NCBI RefSeq assembly: GCF_016802725.1 | Contig: NC_052669.1 | Span: forward strand, 4,517,501 to 4,581,500 | Source: Solenopsis invicta | Lineage: Eukaryota > Arthropoda > Insecta > Hymenoptera > Formicidae | Direction: 5' to 3' | Length of the DNA stretch: 64,000 nucleotides | Part shown: one piece after another, positions 12,645-26,200 of the stretch | Layout: each line of letters starts with the position of its first letter | Numbering within the stretch: the first letter of the stretch is position 1 | Made by a program: the position numbers and the translations under genes | Notes under the pieces: generated by a model | The model's database searches: none | What the model saw: only the letters and a program-made list of their open reading frames with translations | What the model was told of the DNA's origin: nothing

Positions 12645-14641
12645 TATTTTATAATGTCATAATTATTTTTATCATTATTTCACATTGCTGCCATTCACTT
12701 CTGAGTCTTGTTTTTGTTAAAATTGTGAAGTGTCTAAGTTAACACTGTGACCAGATTTCGTTGAATTCAGACACTTTTTGCTTTTTGTGCGCGAAAGAAA
12801 TTGCGATTGTTAAAAACGCAATCCAATATCGTAATGCTAAATGTGGGTTTTGCGGTAACATGCATTTTATATGAAACGCGAGATTATTTTTGTCAGACAA
12901 AAACAACGTACTCTGTTGAAATTTCAACGAGAAACGTGCGCTTATGAATAACGACGGAAACTGCTATTCTCTCGTAAATTCATTCATTATTACAAATGTA
13001 TCGCGCGTGATTATACTGGAATCACGTTAATGCAGCAAACCGGATACGTGCCGTTTCTATGCCCTTCTCGCCAACTCACGCTTCGTATTCGGCGTCAACC
13101 GCAGGCAAGTCTTCACCCATAAAAAATACCGAATCTAGTTTGCAATTTAGCTAGTTGCTATATTCCGTGTCACGTAAAATAAAGTTTCTCATACATACAT
13201 ATTTTTTTTTCAAGCATAAAAGCGTGCAACGTGCGCGCTTTCGCTACGAATGCGAAAGATACGACATTTTCATCTCTTCTTTATGTTAGTCTTAAATAAT
13301 TCAGGGAAAGAAATATGAGAATAATTACAAGTCAATAATGATATAAAGTGTCTCCTAACTGTATTGAAATATTAGTTTATTATATTATTGATCTTCCGAA
13401 CATTATTCTTGTAAACCGAAAAAGATTACGAGAATATCGAAAAGAAATGTAAGATGCATAATAAATTTGATAATACTTGAGAAACATTTCGAGAAAAATA
13501 TTATATTTATGTGAATATAAAATCAATCTCCTGGAGAAGCCGCGTGCGAGAAACGAGAAACAAGACGAAAAACGCAACAGAATACTTGTGCTGGATCCAT
13601 CGGAAGAATTTGCATATCCGAGTGTTCTCAAGCTCGACACCGGACAGGTCAGAAGCGAGTGGAGCTTCCTACAGTTTTTCAATCGCACACGAAACATCCA
13701 CGATAGGCCGCCTCTTGCATATTTTATATCAGCTTCCGCTCTCACTCTCGCGGCTTCATCAGGATTCTCTGCGCGGACGGCGGAAACGTTTTACCATCTA
13801 TTTGTGTCGTACGACTCGGAAGTACGGCGATCCCTCCGACGCCCACTCTCGCCGTAATCATGACTCTTAACAGTCCTAAATCGATTGCTACTCCGCATCG
13901 ACACGTTTGCCGTTACCTAAGAAAGAAGCAATCGCTCCTTCTAAGTCTGGGGAACGAAGTCCAATACAGTTGTACGTTCGAATCGGCGTGACAAATCGGC
14001 GACGATCGATTTTGCGACGCTTAGGACCCTCAAGTAAATTGCGCTTTCAAGTTTCGGTAAAGTGTAACCTAATAGATTCTCGAAAATTTAATCACGTCAA
14101 AAGCGAAAATTCTCTACGTTTTGCCTTTCTAAATATATTATTATTTTAAATATGTAATATTATTCTAAATGTATATTATATTTTTAATATAAGTTTATTA
14201 AACTAGCAACAAAAATTGCTCGACTCCTCGCGAAATCAACGTTACGAATAACAGCTAGCTGTATAATCTGTCGCGGATTTCGAGCGTGGTGTCGATTTTC
14301 GAAAGCGACGGATGTTCTTCGTTTGTACTGTGTTCCCGGCGGATCTATTACGAATCCATTGAGGAGAAGAGGCCACTCCAGGCAATCGATTCCGGATGGT
14401 GGACCGTAGATAGAGACAGAGGAAGAGGCCAGGCTGCTGCGTCGCGCCGCGCCGCGTCGTACCGCGCCGGCCCGAGCGGAATTGCAGCGTGGTTTACCCG
14501 CTGAGAGATGTTAGCTTTTCGTCAAAGGGTCCTATTAGTATGCGGTTAGTATTACGGCGCGTTGTATCAGGATACATTGAGGCAAGATACGATGTGCTAT
14601 TACCGATTCTCTGGCACGCGAACTACCGACCTCTTCGCCGT

Positions 14642-14644
<3 letters not shown>

Positions 14645-14680
<36 letters not shown>
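14645..14680. repeat. (CT)18 microsatellite
   Basis: An uninterrupted CT run inside a CpG-rich patch of intron 2. It ends in TTTCTATCCCGCAG, so it resembles a polypyrimidine tract and acceptor, but no supported exon follows. Confidence 0.95.
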
Positions 14681-14684
<4 letters not shown>

Positions 14685-14986
14685 ATCCCGCAGGGGTTAT
14701 TCTGCCGTCCTCCCCGCGCGTACACGCGGAGTACGTGTGTTTGTACCCTCCGCGACATTTCTCGACTTCCTACGGTGGACATCGCTTTGTGCGGGACATT
14801 CGATAGAAACCGGAACGTTGGATCGGCCAATAAGACGATTAGTGCACGCTCGACCCTTAACATTGAAACGCCGGAAATCGCCGCGCGCGCACATTCCGAC
14901 GTGATCTACCGTAAGAGATCGACTGCGTCTGCTGGCTCGGGGAGATACTTGGGATACTTCGGCGAATACCGCCATTTACGGCGACA

Positions 14987-15022
14987 CGATGCTTCACGTG
15001 TCCCGAGACATGTGAAGCATCG
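14987..15022. other. Tight 16-bp stem, 4-base loop hairpin
   Basis: CGATGCTTCACGTGTC (14987-15002) faces GACATGTGAAGCATCG (15007-15022) across the loop CCGA. One pair would be a G-U wobble and all others are Watson-Crick. The stem is too short and the loop too small for a normal microRNA precursor. It sits at the edge of a CpG-rich patch in intron 2. Function unknown. Confidence 0.8.
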
Positions 15023-16850
15023 GAATTCACGCATACTCTTCCGTACGGTTAAATAGAAAAGGATCGCCTCTGTCATTACATCGGTAATATTTCAATTACT
15101 CATTTGTACGCGCATTTAGAACTCAGGAAAATGAATGGTATAATGAATGAAAGAATTAATTCTGAATTCTTTCGTATAATCGTTATCCCTTTTCTATTAT
15201 TTAGAATTGTCTCTTTCCATTCGCAACAAAATGTAACTCTTGGTCGTTCAATCTTGCAAGTCAATTAATATCATTAACCCGTAAATTGGGTAAACATGTC
15301 TTAACGTAAATGTCTCAATTATTATATTACTATTGTCCCAATTACTGCCGCTTTTGTCAATTGTATTACAAGTAGGTATTAGAAATGAAAAGTATGAGAG
15401 CGTTTTGTATTAAAAATATTTTAATATTAAAAACTGTCATATAAACATAAATGAATGACAGTATTGATACAAGCAGTAAATAATAAAGGCAATATTTAAT
15501 CGGAGAGGTACAATATTCAGGACTGGCAGTAATAGGTTCATATCCCTTTTTATTTTTTTCGTTATATTTAATAATCCATCAGTTTTCTTTCTTTCTCGAG
15601 CCTGTTGTTTTTATGTATATGAAAAATGATGAAAAGAATTAATTATATATTTAACGAATTACAAAATAAGCAATCGTTATCAACTGCCGTCATTTGCTTA
15701 AAGCGACAGTAATTAGGGCAGTTATTTTCTTGTCCTTTTTTATTTCCCATTACTTGTTTCTTTGTATTTTCTAACGTAAACGTATACACATTTGCATTTT
15801 GGAGCAAAAAGAAAGAAACTTCTTTCGCATACATGCGAATGAACTGTCTAATTATTGCTTAATTATTATTAAATTAAATAACTTCGCAGGAAGCAAATCA
15901 CTTTGATATCTTGTTTTGTTCATGATAAAGGCACACAACGAAAAAATAATCCGAGATTATTCGGACAATGCCTGGTCCAATGTAAACCGCGTGTATCGCC
16001 ACATGGAGACCTACATTAATGACATAACAATTCCACAATTTCGCTATATAGAATTGCACGTTTATTAAACCGCACGTACAATGTTACCTTTGACCATCAA
16101 TATCTAATTTGATGCTCATAGAGAGATCACTCGTGACTGCGTGGAACAGAACAATTTTTCGTTATCACGATGAAATGTTATTTAAGAATCTTTCTGTTAC
16201 TTTAAATTTGGATTTGTAAACTTCAGTATATTTCGTATTATTAACCAAGGTAAAAGTTTTGGATTACAGATACATTGACGTAAAGCATTTTATGCAAAAA
16301 TTGCGATAACATAATTATCTTTATTTTTCTATCGTTTGTCTCCTTTTTGCGTTTCGCAAAATGATAGTCCTCGTAAATCTAGGAAGATATTCCACGAGCG
16401 CGCAATTTGCGCTACGCTATTTCGCGCATTACGCAAATGACTGCGTTAAACTCGAGCGAGAAGCCAAATCGTGCCGCTATAATACGTATTAAATTGAAAT
16501 AATACGTACTAACTAAATTGAAATTAACTCCGTAAATACTAGTAAATTCATCATCGGCGTGTAATAGTATCGAAATGCGCGCTGACCGATTCATTTCGCG
16601 TATCAAAGGAAGTATTAAATCCCGACGACCAATCACTCTATTACGCTTAACATCGATACCCGTCACTTCGATGCGATCGTGTATTGACCGTGTTTGTTCG
16701 GTAACCGGTACCATCACGGCGAAATATCGCTGCGGGTGAAAACGAATGGGAAACGGAGCGGAAAAGCGCGTAGACGCCCGGGCGGTTTGCCAAGCGGCGC
16801 CGTTCCTTTAATTGTTAGCATATTTTAACCGTAATTTTCCTCTGTTCCAG

Positions 16851-16897
16851 TTGTCTGAGCCCGAGATCTGCGTTCTTCTACGAGTTCCCTCCTAACG
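16851..16897 (+). CDS. Exon 3: 47-base small coding exon of the CG32809-like protein
   Basis: This very short exon lies between the acceptor TTTTCCTCTGTTCCAG and the donor AACG|GTAAGTCG, both close to consensus. Its first base completes the Ser codon begun in exon 2. The next 15 codons read CLSPRSAFFYEFPPN, and the last G starts a Glu codon finished by exon 4. Both phases fit the neighbouring exons exactly, which is the main evidence that it is real. It sits alone between introns of 9.5 and 22.2 kb. The FFYEFPPN motif is an aromatic/proline-rich linear motif that I associate with the same insect family. Skipping it would put exon 4 out of frame with exon 2, so it should be constitutive in this isoform. 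Confidence 0.8.
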
Positions 16898-18700
16898 GTA
16901 AGTCGCGCCTAGACTTCATTTGTCTCTGCTTAAGATTTAAGAGGCGCAAAGGAGAAAACTCGAGCCTCCGCCGCCGACGCCATCGCCGCGCGCCTCCTCC
17001 TCGTCGCTTCGTCCTTTCATTTGCGAAGCGAAACTAGAACGCGTATACGCGTTTACAAGTATTATATTATTCCCGCGAGTGCGATATACAACCACCTGAA
17101 CACTAATGCACAGTTATTAAGGTGACGTTGTATTTTTATTTGGCGATTAATTTCGATATCAAGTGACATAAATTCGCTTTATATCGTCATTAACACGAAT
17201 AGGTCGTTTGAAATAGATAACTATCTATACTCTATCGATCGTGAATTACCCTACTAACCGTAATTTGCCTATGCGCTTTAATTACTGAATAGTAAAGCGT
17301 TGCAATTAAGAACGTATTAGCGTACATATTTCAAGTACCATTACTGCTGTTGTCATTAGGGACGAAAAAATATTGTCTTCTTGCATCTTTGCTAGCCTAT
17401 TTTTATAACGTTACAATAAGAGTACACTTTGCACACAAATATCACGTTATCTTCATGCCCGCTTTAATCAGAACGGCATTAATGTTGCGTTTACAATATA
17501 AGAAAAGCTCAATTATCCCGTCTATTATTTCCGTGGTTCCGACTTTTCATGACAGCGCAACATAAATCACGGCTAATAGAGGACCATTTTGAACACGGAG
17601 TCCTCAATTACGTTCTTTCTCTTGATTTATTCGGCATACTCGCGGTGCAGAAATCATTTTACGAGAACGCAGTAACTCCGTAATGGATTGAGAAAACTAT
17701 ACTGAGGTACGAGGGACCCTTGCGAATGGAGCCGGGCTACATCAGATTTGAATGCGGGAGCTTATTTAATGCATTGATTGCATGCTTCGCACGATTCCCG
17801 TGGCGAGCGCATGCATATACGAGGCACGGACGCGGTTTCGAAAGGGGCAAGGCATCGTTCCTTCGTGCACGTCTCTACCAATGAAACCTTATCTAAATAG
17901 TCTAACAATTGCGAACGGACATTGCCTGCGTTCCTCAATGTTGCGATATTCAACGATTGCTGTGGCGTTATGTAGGAATGTACTAGATAGAATCTCGTGA
18001 CGCACACGCGCCTTCGCTTGGCAATCGATAGCCGATCACCGCCGTTTTTGTTTTCTTTTCACGCTGGTGTCACGTTCTGCGCGTCGGATAACACTGTTGT
18101 CTCGCGTCTCATTTGTTATATAAAACGCGAATAATATCGATCGGCAAACACGTACCTGTAATCCCACATTCAAACCGAGAGAAGTCCGTCTATGGCTTAA
18201 CTTGCTGGTTGCTCGTAGCTCGTTAAGCTTCTTAACGCCGTCAAGAATGATAATGTTATTACACGCGAATCTACTTATAGAAACGAAAACTCCCTTAAGT
18301 GAGATTACTCTCGTGCAAATTTGATATTTGCACAAAGTAATAGGAATATCGTATTGATTTTGAATGCAACGTAAGACAAGAACAAGAATAATATAGAAGA
18401 CTCTCAGGTAATATCTGATACATTTTTATAAGATCCGTATTTATAGTCACTTTCCGCTGAAGAATTCAAGTAACAAGTTTTGAGACATTTGTCTCGAGAT
18501 TATTTTTTGTTTAAAGTTTCTCTTGGGACACAACCTGATTTTTATTTTCTCGCAGTTCGATGATTGATTTTCAAAGAGAAAATTATATATTTGAATATTG
18601 TAATTTTTTTTTTTTTTGTTTTAGAATTGAAAGGAGAACCTGAAAATAATTATATGAAAAACTTGATTTGAAGCTCAATGCATTTTTTCATATCAAAGCA

Positions 18701-18732
18701 AGTGTAATAAAGTATTGTTTTTTATTACACTT
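18701..18732. other. AT-rich hairpin
   Basis: AGTGTAATAAA and TTTATTACACT face each other across a short spacer in AT-rich intron DNA. No function is inferred. Confidence 0.55.
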
Positions 18733-21331
18733 TTATACTTTAGGAAATTAACGAAGTAATGCTGAATTTTTTCTTGCGTATTGATTTAATGAGCTGGCGA
18801 TGTATTCGTGTTTTAAATTAATTTTTCCTAAATTAGATGTCAACGGATTACATCGGTGTTGACACTTGAACGAGCGGGCAACGACACGAACCGGTCCATA
18901 TATATCCTTGCATTTCCTCTCGAAACGCGATAGTGACAAGTATTCAAGCGTTATCATACCTCACGATAATTACTGCAAATGGTTACTAAAGTTGGTTAGA
19001 TTATATAAGGATATGCAAACCCATCGAAGTGACGACTGTTTGTCGCGAAGCAGATAATTTGCGCGATTTATCCCACTTTGGAGTGAGAAAAATCAGATAC
19101 GACAATAAATGGGAATTATAAATTATTACTTTCCGATATGTACTCTTACGAGCGATAATTAATTACGTGTCGCGACGTACTTAATTAAACGAGACTTGGA
19201 TTCAAATATATCTCGTGCATTGCACTTTAAACCTTTTGATTTAAATATAATCTGCCTATTGTTTAGTGATTTATAACGCAAAAATAATACACGAATCGCT
19301 GAATCAAGTTATACGGATAACAAGAACCATATGTAATTATTATGTTGATCGTATATTAATAATTAGTTTGATATGGAAGAAACAGAATATTCGGCGTGTA
19401 CAGAGCTATTTCATAATTGTACGTTAGATATTGCGTGTTGACGACGAGACTCGAGTCGGCGCGTATTACTCCGCATTATCCATCAAAACGCAATCGTGTC
19501 GAACGCCAAAAGATGCCTTACGCGATTATTTCCTACCAACAATTAGTTACCAACGCACGTGATCGATTAACTTCCACGATTAACGATTATAAAATGCACT
19601 AACTGTTGATCAGAGCAAGTATCTCGCGCGATTACAAATTATTGTTTTATCCTGTTAATTTTTTTGAAGCTTAGATTATAATGTATTTTGCGTTCTGAAT
19701 TTTTTGTTAATTTAAACTTAATTCGCTCAATACTTCCGGATTGAGAGTGCGAATCGCTGGATTAAATAATTAATGTAATGGAAAACCATGATGATATCAA
19801 TTATTTATTAATAATATATATGGATTTAAAATTTATTGGGTCTGCAATATTAGATTTTAATTTTACATTTTTGGATGATCATTCATTAATTTCTTTTAAT
19901 TAATCGCACTGTATCGCATTAAATTGCCAGTGTTATTGCTGAACTTCCCAATAAACAGTTTTAAGTTGAGTAGCGTCATAATTTAATTAATCTCTACAGT
20001 CGTATTTTAATATTTGTTAACTGTGGAGTATAATAAATTCAGCATTTTCGAATCATAGAGTTTCGTGCTTTTTTCATATTAGCTTACGTAAAACATAATA
20101 GTAATGCGTGTCGCGTGTAATTAACACTCGGGTCGGAAGTACCGTGCAAAGTGCCGTGTGATTATCCTATAGTGATTAGCACGCGCGATCGTAATTAACT
20201 GCATTTTTGCGAGTGCTGTGTTGTGAGTACAACGAACGAATTTGAAAGAAAGAGGAGGCTTCGAAGGTATCGAATAATATCATAACAATTATAAATATAA
20301 CTGAGATGTAAATGGAAATGAGATTAAATATTTAATATTTCACAAGTGTTTTACAGAGATCTATTATACTATAATATATTGGAATTAGTAGGCTAGGACA
20401 AATTAGTGTGAATATTTAATCTTGCAATTTATGTCAATTTATTGAATATTTCATACGTAAATTGCCTAGAATAAGTGAAATTTTTAGGAAAATTGCAATT
20501 AAGAATATCATGAAGATATAATATTTAGTAATGTCAATGCATAAGTATATTAATAATTAATTGTGCTAGAAATTTATTTTATTAAATAGATATATTACAA
20601 TAAATTCCATTTTCGAATTTATTATTCAAATAATCAAGGAAAAAAGAAATAAACCTGTAACGAATAGAATACTGGAATTTTTTAAATCTAACATTTTTAT
20701 TTGAAAATTTATGTTTATGTATTTATATAAAATAATCATTGAGCTATCTGAAAATCAAACTGGGATCTTTATTCTGAAAATAAGTATTTTACCTGATGTT
20801 TTTTTTTATACGAAATTTATGTAAAAATTATGAATACAAACTTTAAAGTATACACACAATAAAACATTTTTGCACCTTGCATCTTCAATTGCATCTGCTG
20901 TACAGTAAGGCATTTTTGAATGAATATTTATTGCTATCTGATATCATTCATATATCGTATCGCGTGTATGAGAAATATTCCAAGTTACGATTGTATTTCC
21001 CTTGAAGGCGAGGCGTTCAGGTCCACCACCGATTTTCGTCGGTGAGATACACGCTTGAGAAGGTAGTTATATTACTAGCGCACATGCAATCGGCCTTGCG
21101 CGCCCGGGAGAGAAGAAATAAAACCAAGACGAGGAATGCGCGCCGTGGCGCAGTGGAATTTTTCGAGATATCGAAAAACACTTTAGATCTCGTATTGGAA
21201 AGGCGGCTGGGAGAGGACGGTAGGACCGGCGGGGGACCTAGCGTTGATATTTCATTTCTATTGACTTCCACCGCCACCCTCGTGCGCGTTATACCTTCTC
21301 CAGCTATGAATACATAATTGAGATGGAATTT

Positions 21332-21350
21332 TCTCTCTCTCTCTCTCTCT
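21332..21350. repeat. (CT)n microsatellite
   Basis: A short CT run of about 19 bases in intron 3. Confidence 0.9.
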
Positions 21351-22171
21351 TCCTTTTCCCCCTCGCATACTTTCTGATAATATGCTTATCTTTAACTCTA
21401 ACTCGATTTTAACTTTTGTCTTCTTCCCATAGAAAACATTCGAGTTTTTGATTATTCATTTTGTTGGAACATAATACATTTACCGAACAGATTCCGCTTT
21501 AATTTAATGTTTGATTTTATTTCTATTGTAAATTAAAATGTATTTTTAATTTAAATATATATTTTTTTTAATGGAATAGTAATCTTAATTTTTCAAAAAT
21601 GCGTCATTTTAGTTCTATTTTTCGTATTTATTCAATAAGCGTAGATATTGCTAATTTAATTTTTACTAATGTATTTGGAAAAACTTTTGGTATTTGGTAT
21701 TTGGTAATAGAGAAATTTTTCTGTATGTTTTACAAACACAAAGGACGTTTCTCATGGATATAATATATTTATCAAAAAAATTGTAAAAATACCATCAAAT
21801 AGGTACAAAATATTTAAATCATAAAAATGCTCTGCACTCGTACGGAATCAAGTACGAAGGGAGGAATCTACATCGTATCGAAATAAGTGCTACCATGATT
21901 TCCATAACTCTCGCTTAAATTCCAAAATTCCTCGAGTCAACGTGCCCGACGTTGAACGGCGAGTCGTTGACACCACCTCGTCTTCCGGCGTTCCTGACCA
22001 GTTTCTCAGGCACCCTCATGAAATTCTCGATCATGCCCTTCATGACGCCGAACGGTACGGCAGAGATACTCCGTTGAATCGTGGGGACTAATCAGTTTAG
22101 GGCGGAAGCGCGCGAAGCGGCGCGCGCTTAACAGTAATTCCGTGTAAGAGACGTCGATGCCAGGATTGCTG

Positions 22172-22366
22172 CAGCACTTAGCAGTTGTCGCGTAGTACAC
22201 AACGGCGGGAGACCGACCGAGCCGAAGCCGAGAGCCCAGAACTGAGCTCGAACCCCCGAGAGCGGGGGTTGCCGGGATACGCAAATACTCTCGCGCGGGT
22301 TGTGCTTGCTTGGCGAAACGTGCGGACTGTGAGAGAGCAAGCCTGTTTGTCTGGACTGGAATTCAA
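22172..22366 (+). promoter_or_regulatory. Candidate alternative promoter and noncoding first exon
   Basis: A CpG-rich island holds an initiator-like TTAGCAGTTG at about 22174-22183. About 180 GC-rich bases follow, then a near-consensus donor TTCAA|GTAAGAGG at 22367. No convincing coding frame ends at this donor; the open frame running through it stops within it. This could be a noncoding first exon spliced to a downstream exon. It could equally be chance, since such donor matches are common over tens of kilobases. Confidence 0.22.
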
Positions 22367-22399
22367 GTAAGAGGTGGGCGGCCAAGCAGAGGCGCGGTG

Positions 22400-22408
<9 letters not shown>

Positions 22409-22479
<71 letters not shown>
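22409..22479. repeat. (AG)n microsatellite, about 71 bp
   Basis: An uninterrupted AG tract, the longest simple repeat in the CpG-rich islands. It lies 40 bases downstream of the candidate donor at 22367. GA tracts of this kind can bind GAGA-type factors near promoters, but that is inference here. Confidence 0.97.
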
Positions 22480-22483
<4 letters not shown>

Positions 22484-23218
22484 CGGGAAGTGCGCTTATC
22501 CTTGCATAGCATGTGTAACTGTATCCCGCCCCTCTCGGATAGTAATGCGCACGCTATTCCAATGCACGGTATCCGTGCCAAGATAAATGATAATGAATCA
22601 TACGTTTGCACGTCATCCAATTCGTCAAGGTATCGCGTATGTATCTTCACTTTTCAAATAGAAATATCTTGAACGAACCGAAAAACTTCTGTCATTGTGC
22701 ATACGTATAATTGGAGTTTGATGCGTTGAAAGATAGCTAATTGCTGGCTAATTGATATCTTATTATAAATTAAGTTGTTATGCTTCAGGAAATTTTTTTC
22801 ACTAACGATCGTACAAAATAATTAATGATCGCTTCATGGTAATGAAGTTTCTCGCGGTTGTAATTAACTTTTTCCGCGTCGAGAAAAGAGAAAAGAAATC
22901 ATCGCTCGCATTGCCACACACATCGGTCTGAATGTTTGCGGATTATTGTAGCAAGAACATTGAATATTCTTCGGTGATGAAACGCATCACTCGTACGGAG
23001 TGAATCCAGCCGGAATGACGCGTTTATCCTTCGTGCAAGTGCATTTCGCCAACGTCACGTTCCGCTTACTGTGACGGAGCCGATGATAGCGTGTCGTTGT
23101 CCTTCTCGCGTCTCGAAGCGTTGTGAAATTCCGTATGCGACGAGCGAGCACCGGCTGTTCAAATAGAAAATAACGATGCGCGCATCTTTGCGAAACACTT
23201 TTTTTTGCAAATATGTAA

Positions 23219-23242
23219 CTGGTACTAAAATTTTAGTACCAG
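23219..23242. other. 24-base perfect palindrome
   Basis: CTGGTACTAAAA is followed directly by its reverse complement TTTTAGTACCAG. A further partial copy (AGAATTTTAGTACT) follows at once. It could form a cruciform or be the centre of a decayed inverted element. No function is assigned. Confidence 0.85.
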
Positions 23243-26200
23243 AATTTTAGTACTATTGTAAAAATTTCTCCCGAAATGGCATTTAAATGGCAGGAAATTT
23301 ATTATACGTACTATTAATCCTCCGCAGGCATCGTGGATCTTTCAAAACTCAGACAATTTTTCGATCTTGAATTATTTGGCCTCAAAAACAGTAAGAAACG
23401 TTTAGGATCAAATAACCGTAAAATTCTTATTGAAATTCTTATTGAAATAGTATATTAAAATTATTTTCGGATTTTTGAACCTTTGAAAAACATAATATTC
23501 GTTCAGCCCACGGTGTTTGGCGAAGCAGTGAGATTCGGTGGGATCTGCGGAAGATTAATATCATTTTATCGCGTCATGCACATGTTGATGCTGTTGTACG
23601 CACCAAAGTAAATTGCAACTGAAAAGTAGTTAGAAGGACATGTGATACATTATACGGTGCGTGAGTTGATAGTCGTTGCAAATCCAATTGCCGGAATGCT
23701 TACTCGGTGGATTGATTCCTTGGCCACTGATTGCTAAATACGCGGGAAAGCAGATCAGATCCGTCTGGATCGGAACCCTGATAGGGAAAGCCGCATTTGT
23801 GTGTACCTCGCCGCGCATTGAATTGCGCCAACATGCCGAGCTTTCATCTGAAATCCAAACGGCGGCGATTCCGTTTGCACTCTATGACAGGCAGGTTAGA
23901 TTTGTCGTGTCGTGTTAAATTACATATATATATACGATGCAATGAAAAACATATAATGGTACAGATAGATAAATATAGATCAGATCTGTGAGATTCACTG
24001 GAATTTAGGTTTTTTTTTACGTCGATCTCTTGAAAGTGACGCGAGCAGAAATACATTTCCTCGCTAGTGCGATCGGACTCCTTTTCGATTATTTTCCACT
24101 CTCTTTTTGCCGTTCACGACGAAAGATGTGCCTCGGGCCTTCTGGATAACGATGCGGCGAATTGCAACTCCATTGGCCGTTTTCGCAGCTAAAGCCAGAT
24201 CGAAAATACATTCGGTGAAAACAAAGGGGAAAAAAGGAGGTAACGGAACACGTTTTCTCGAACGACAAACCCGTCGGCAAGGCTTTTTAACACGATTGCT
24301 CTCTGACGGCGCGCGTCCTGGCTGTGTTTCCGTACGAGCAATTGAATCACTGCCGGCAATCAACAGGAACTTTCGCGCAAAGAGGAAAAAGCGAGTCGCA
24401 TGGACGTTCTGCAATGATTGCCGTAACACGATTTGTTCGTCGCGATTCGCGGCCCAGTTATTGTGCTTTTAGCGACGTTGCTTCGGCCGATTGGTTTTCC
24501 ATCTCGGATGATACGGCACAGAGGAGAGATGGGGGATATAATAATCTGAAAATGTAGGGGAAAATAAAGTATCGTTTTTGAGAGTCCCGTTTCATTCTCG
24601 TTCGCGCGTATCGTTCAGAGCATAAAGTGATTATACTGCTTGTCGCTACACGACTCGACGAAAGTGACCAGAAAGATCTTATATCACATTTTTATTATTT
24701 CTCCGCAATGTCGACTCTTCAATCGGCGATACTTTATGGCTATTACGCAACGTCGCGAAAGAAGCCATTCTTCTTAAAGATGCTTTCACGGCGAGAGGAA
24801 TTAAGCTCCGTATATTAAAGCCGAGTCGAGTCCCTTAGTGGTGTAGATGATAAAGCAGCATAAGCTTAACTTTCTTAGTGGCACATCAATTGAATGATGA
24901 AGGTAATAAAAAGATACGAGTATATGCTTTTAACGCCATCATACTACTTTACGACTTATAGCGCTCCACCTTTACACAGAGCTCGTAAAACAAAGCACCG
25001 CAAATAAGGAAACTTGGGTAAATAGAACATTTCGCGCGCGATTCTTCAGCATATCTCATCTTTCCGTATACTATATTCTATGGATGTACGTTAATTTCTC
25101 AGGGTTATCAGATTGGGAGAATTTTTAAATTTGGAAGGATCTAGGAGAGAAAGTTTGCGCACACATATAGGGGAAAAACGTTGACGGGGTTTGATGAAAC
25201 GTTGGAAAAAATTTAGGTGTGAATGATTGATAAGCGAAAATATTGCAAAAATATAAAAATATTAAATTTTTATGTATTTCGTTGTTATTGTTATCAAAGT
25301 TGCATGACAAATATATGGAATATGTGCGTTCTGATGCAATGTAACAAATTTACTGTTTTTACGTACATGATGTTTTAGAAACAGGTGGATAAGCTTTAAG
25401 AAGATACATGTTCTTCTACTCACTGCAAGAATAAAGAAAGATCGTATAATAAATACGGTTTGGAAAGTTATAAATACTTTTTGTTTATGGAAAGTCTTTT
25501 GATAACAATTATATCGATCGGTGGAATTATAAATGAGAACCGATTGCGTAGGCAGTATACGTTCTCTAGTTTAATCCCCTTGGAAATTTTTTATTTATGA
25601 AAACATCTTAAGACTCACTTATGATACTCCTGTTGCTGCTGTAGAAGTACTACTCCGAAAGCGTATTATTGCTTTGTGTGACAAAATACGAAGTAGTTTG
25701 GGGATTTTTTGAACGTTTTCGACAAGGCATGCATCGATGCGAAAGAAAAGTATTTCTAGCAGTTTTTTTTAAATAAAATTTTCTTACCAATGTCCGTTGC
25801 AAATTAAAAGTGTTTATAATAAAGGAACTCACGTTTGTATGATTTTTTTTATCTTTACAGCGAGTAGTTTATTCTCTCAAAGTTCATCCACATCTGTGTC
25901 GGAAACATTACGTGTATATGTAGATATAATTTTCATGAATTTTGAAAAGTTTGCTGAAGTTAGGATTTCTACGTGTTTAAATAAAACGTAACAAAGATAT
26001 TAATCTTTAGTAAACGTGGCATCATAGTCGGAAATACCGATGTCGGCAGCGTTTATTGTATTAAACGCGAAGTTACTCGTCATATCGCATTTATTCGTTG
26101 GGAAACGTCTGGGCTGTTCGATCAATCGCGCGATGACCAAGCGAGTTTGCGTCCCGGCGGTGCTTCACGAACGTTAGCTGGAAACATTCTATTCAAGCTC

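Larger units (their letters stand above)
7342..16850 (+). other. Intron 2 (9.5 kb)
   Basis: It runs from GTAAGAAG to CCTCTGTTCCAG. It contains a mariner remnant (7476-7562), a mariner-type MITE (12521-12644), a (CT)n tract (14645-14680) and a strong hairpin (14987-15022). CpG-rich patches lie at about 8890-9400, 10790-11230, 11580-12000, 13540-13860, 14280-15050 and 16690-16810. Open frames in these patches occur on both strands and carry no recognisable motifs, so I do not call them genes. Confidence 0.7.

Noticed and set aside
18155..18335. Minus-strand frame ending at a CAG|GTACGT donor
   Set aside because: No convincing acceptor, no partner exon and no motif.
24064..24472. Opposing 121-codon frames on both strands
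   Set aside because: Both strands are open over the same bases without motifs, which is a composition effect.
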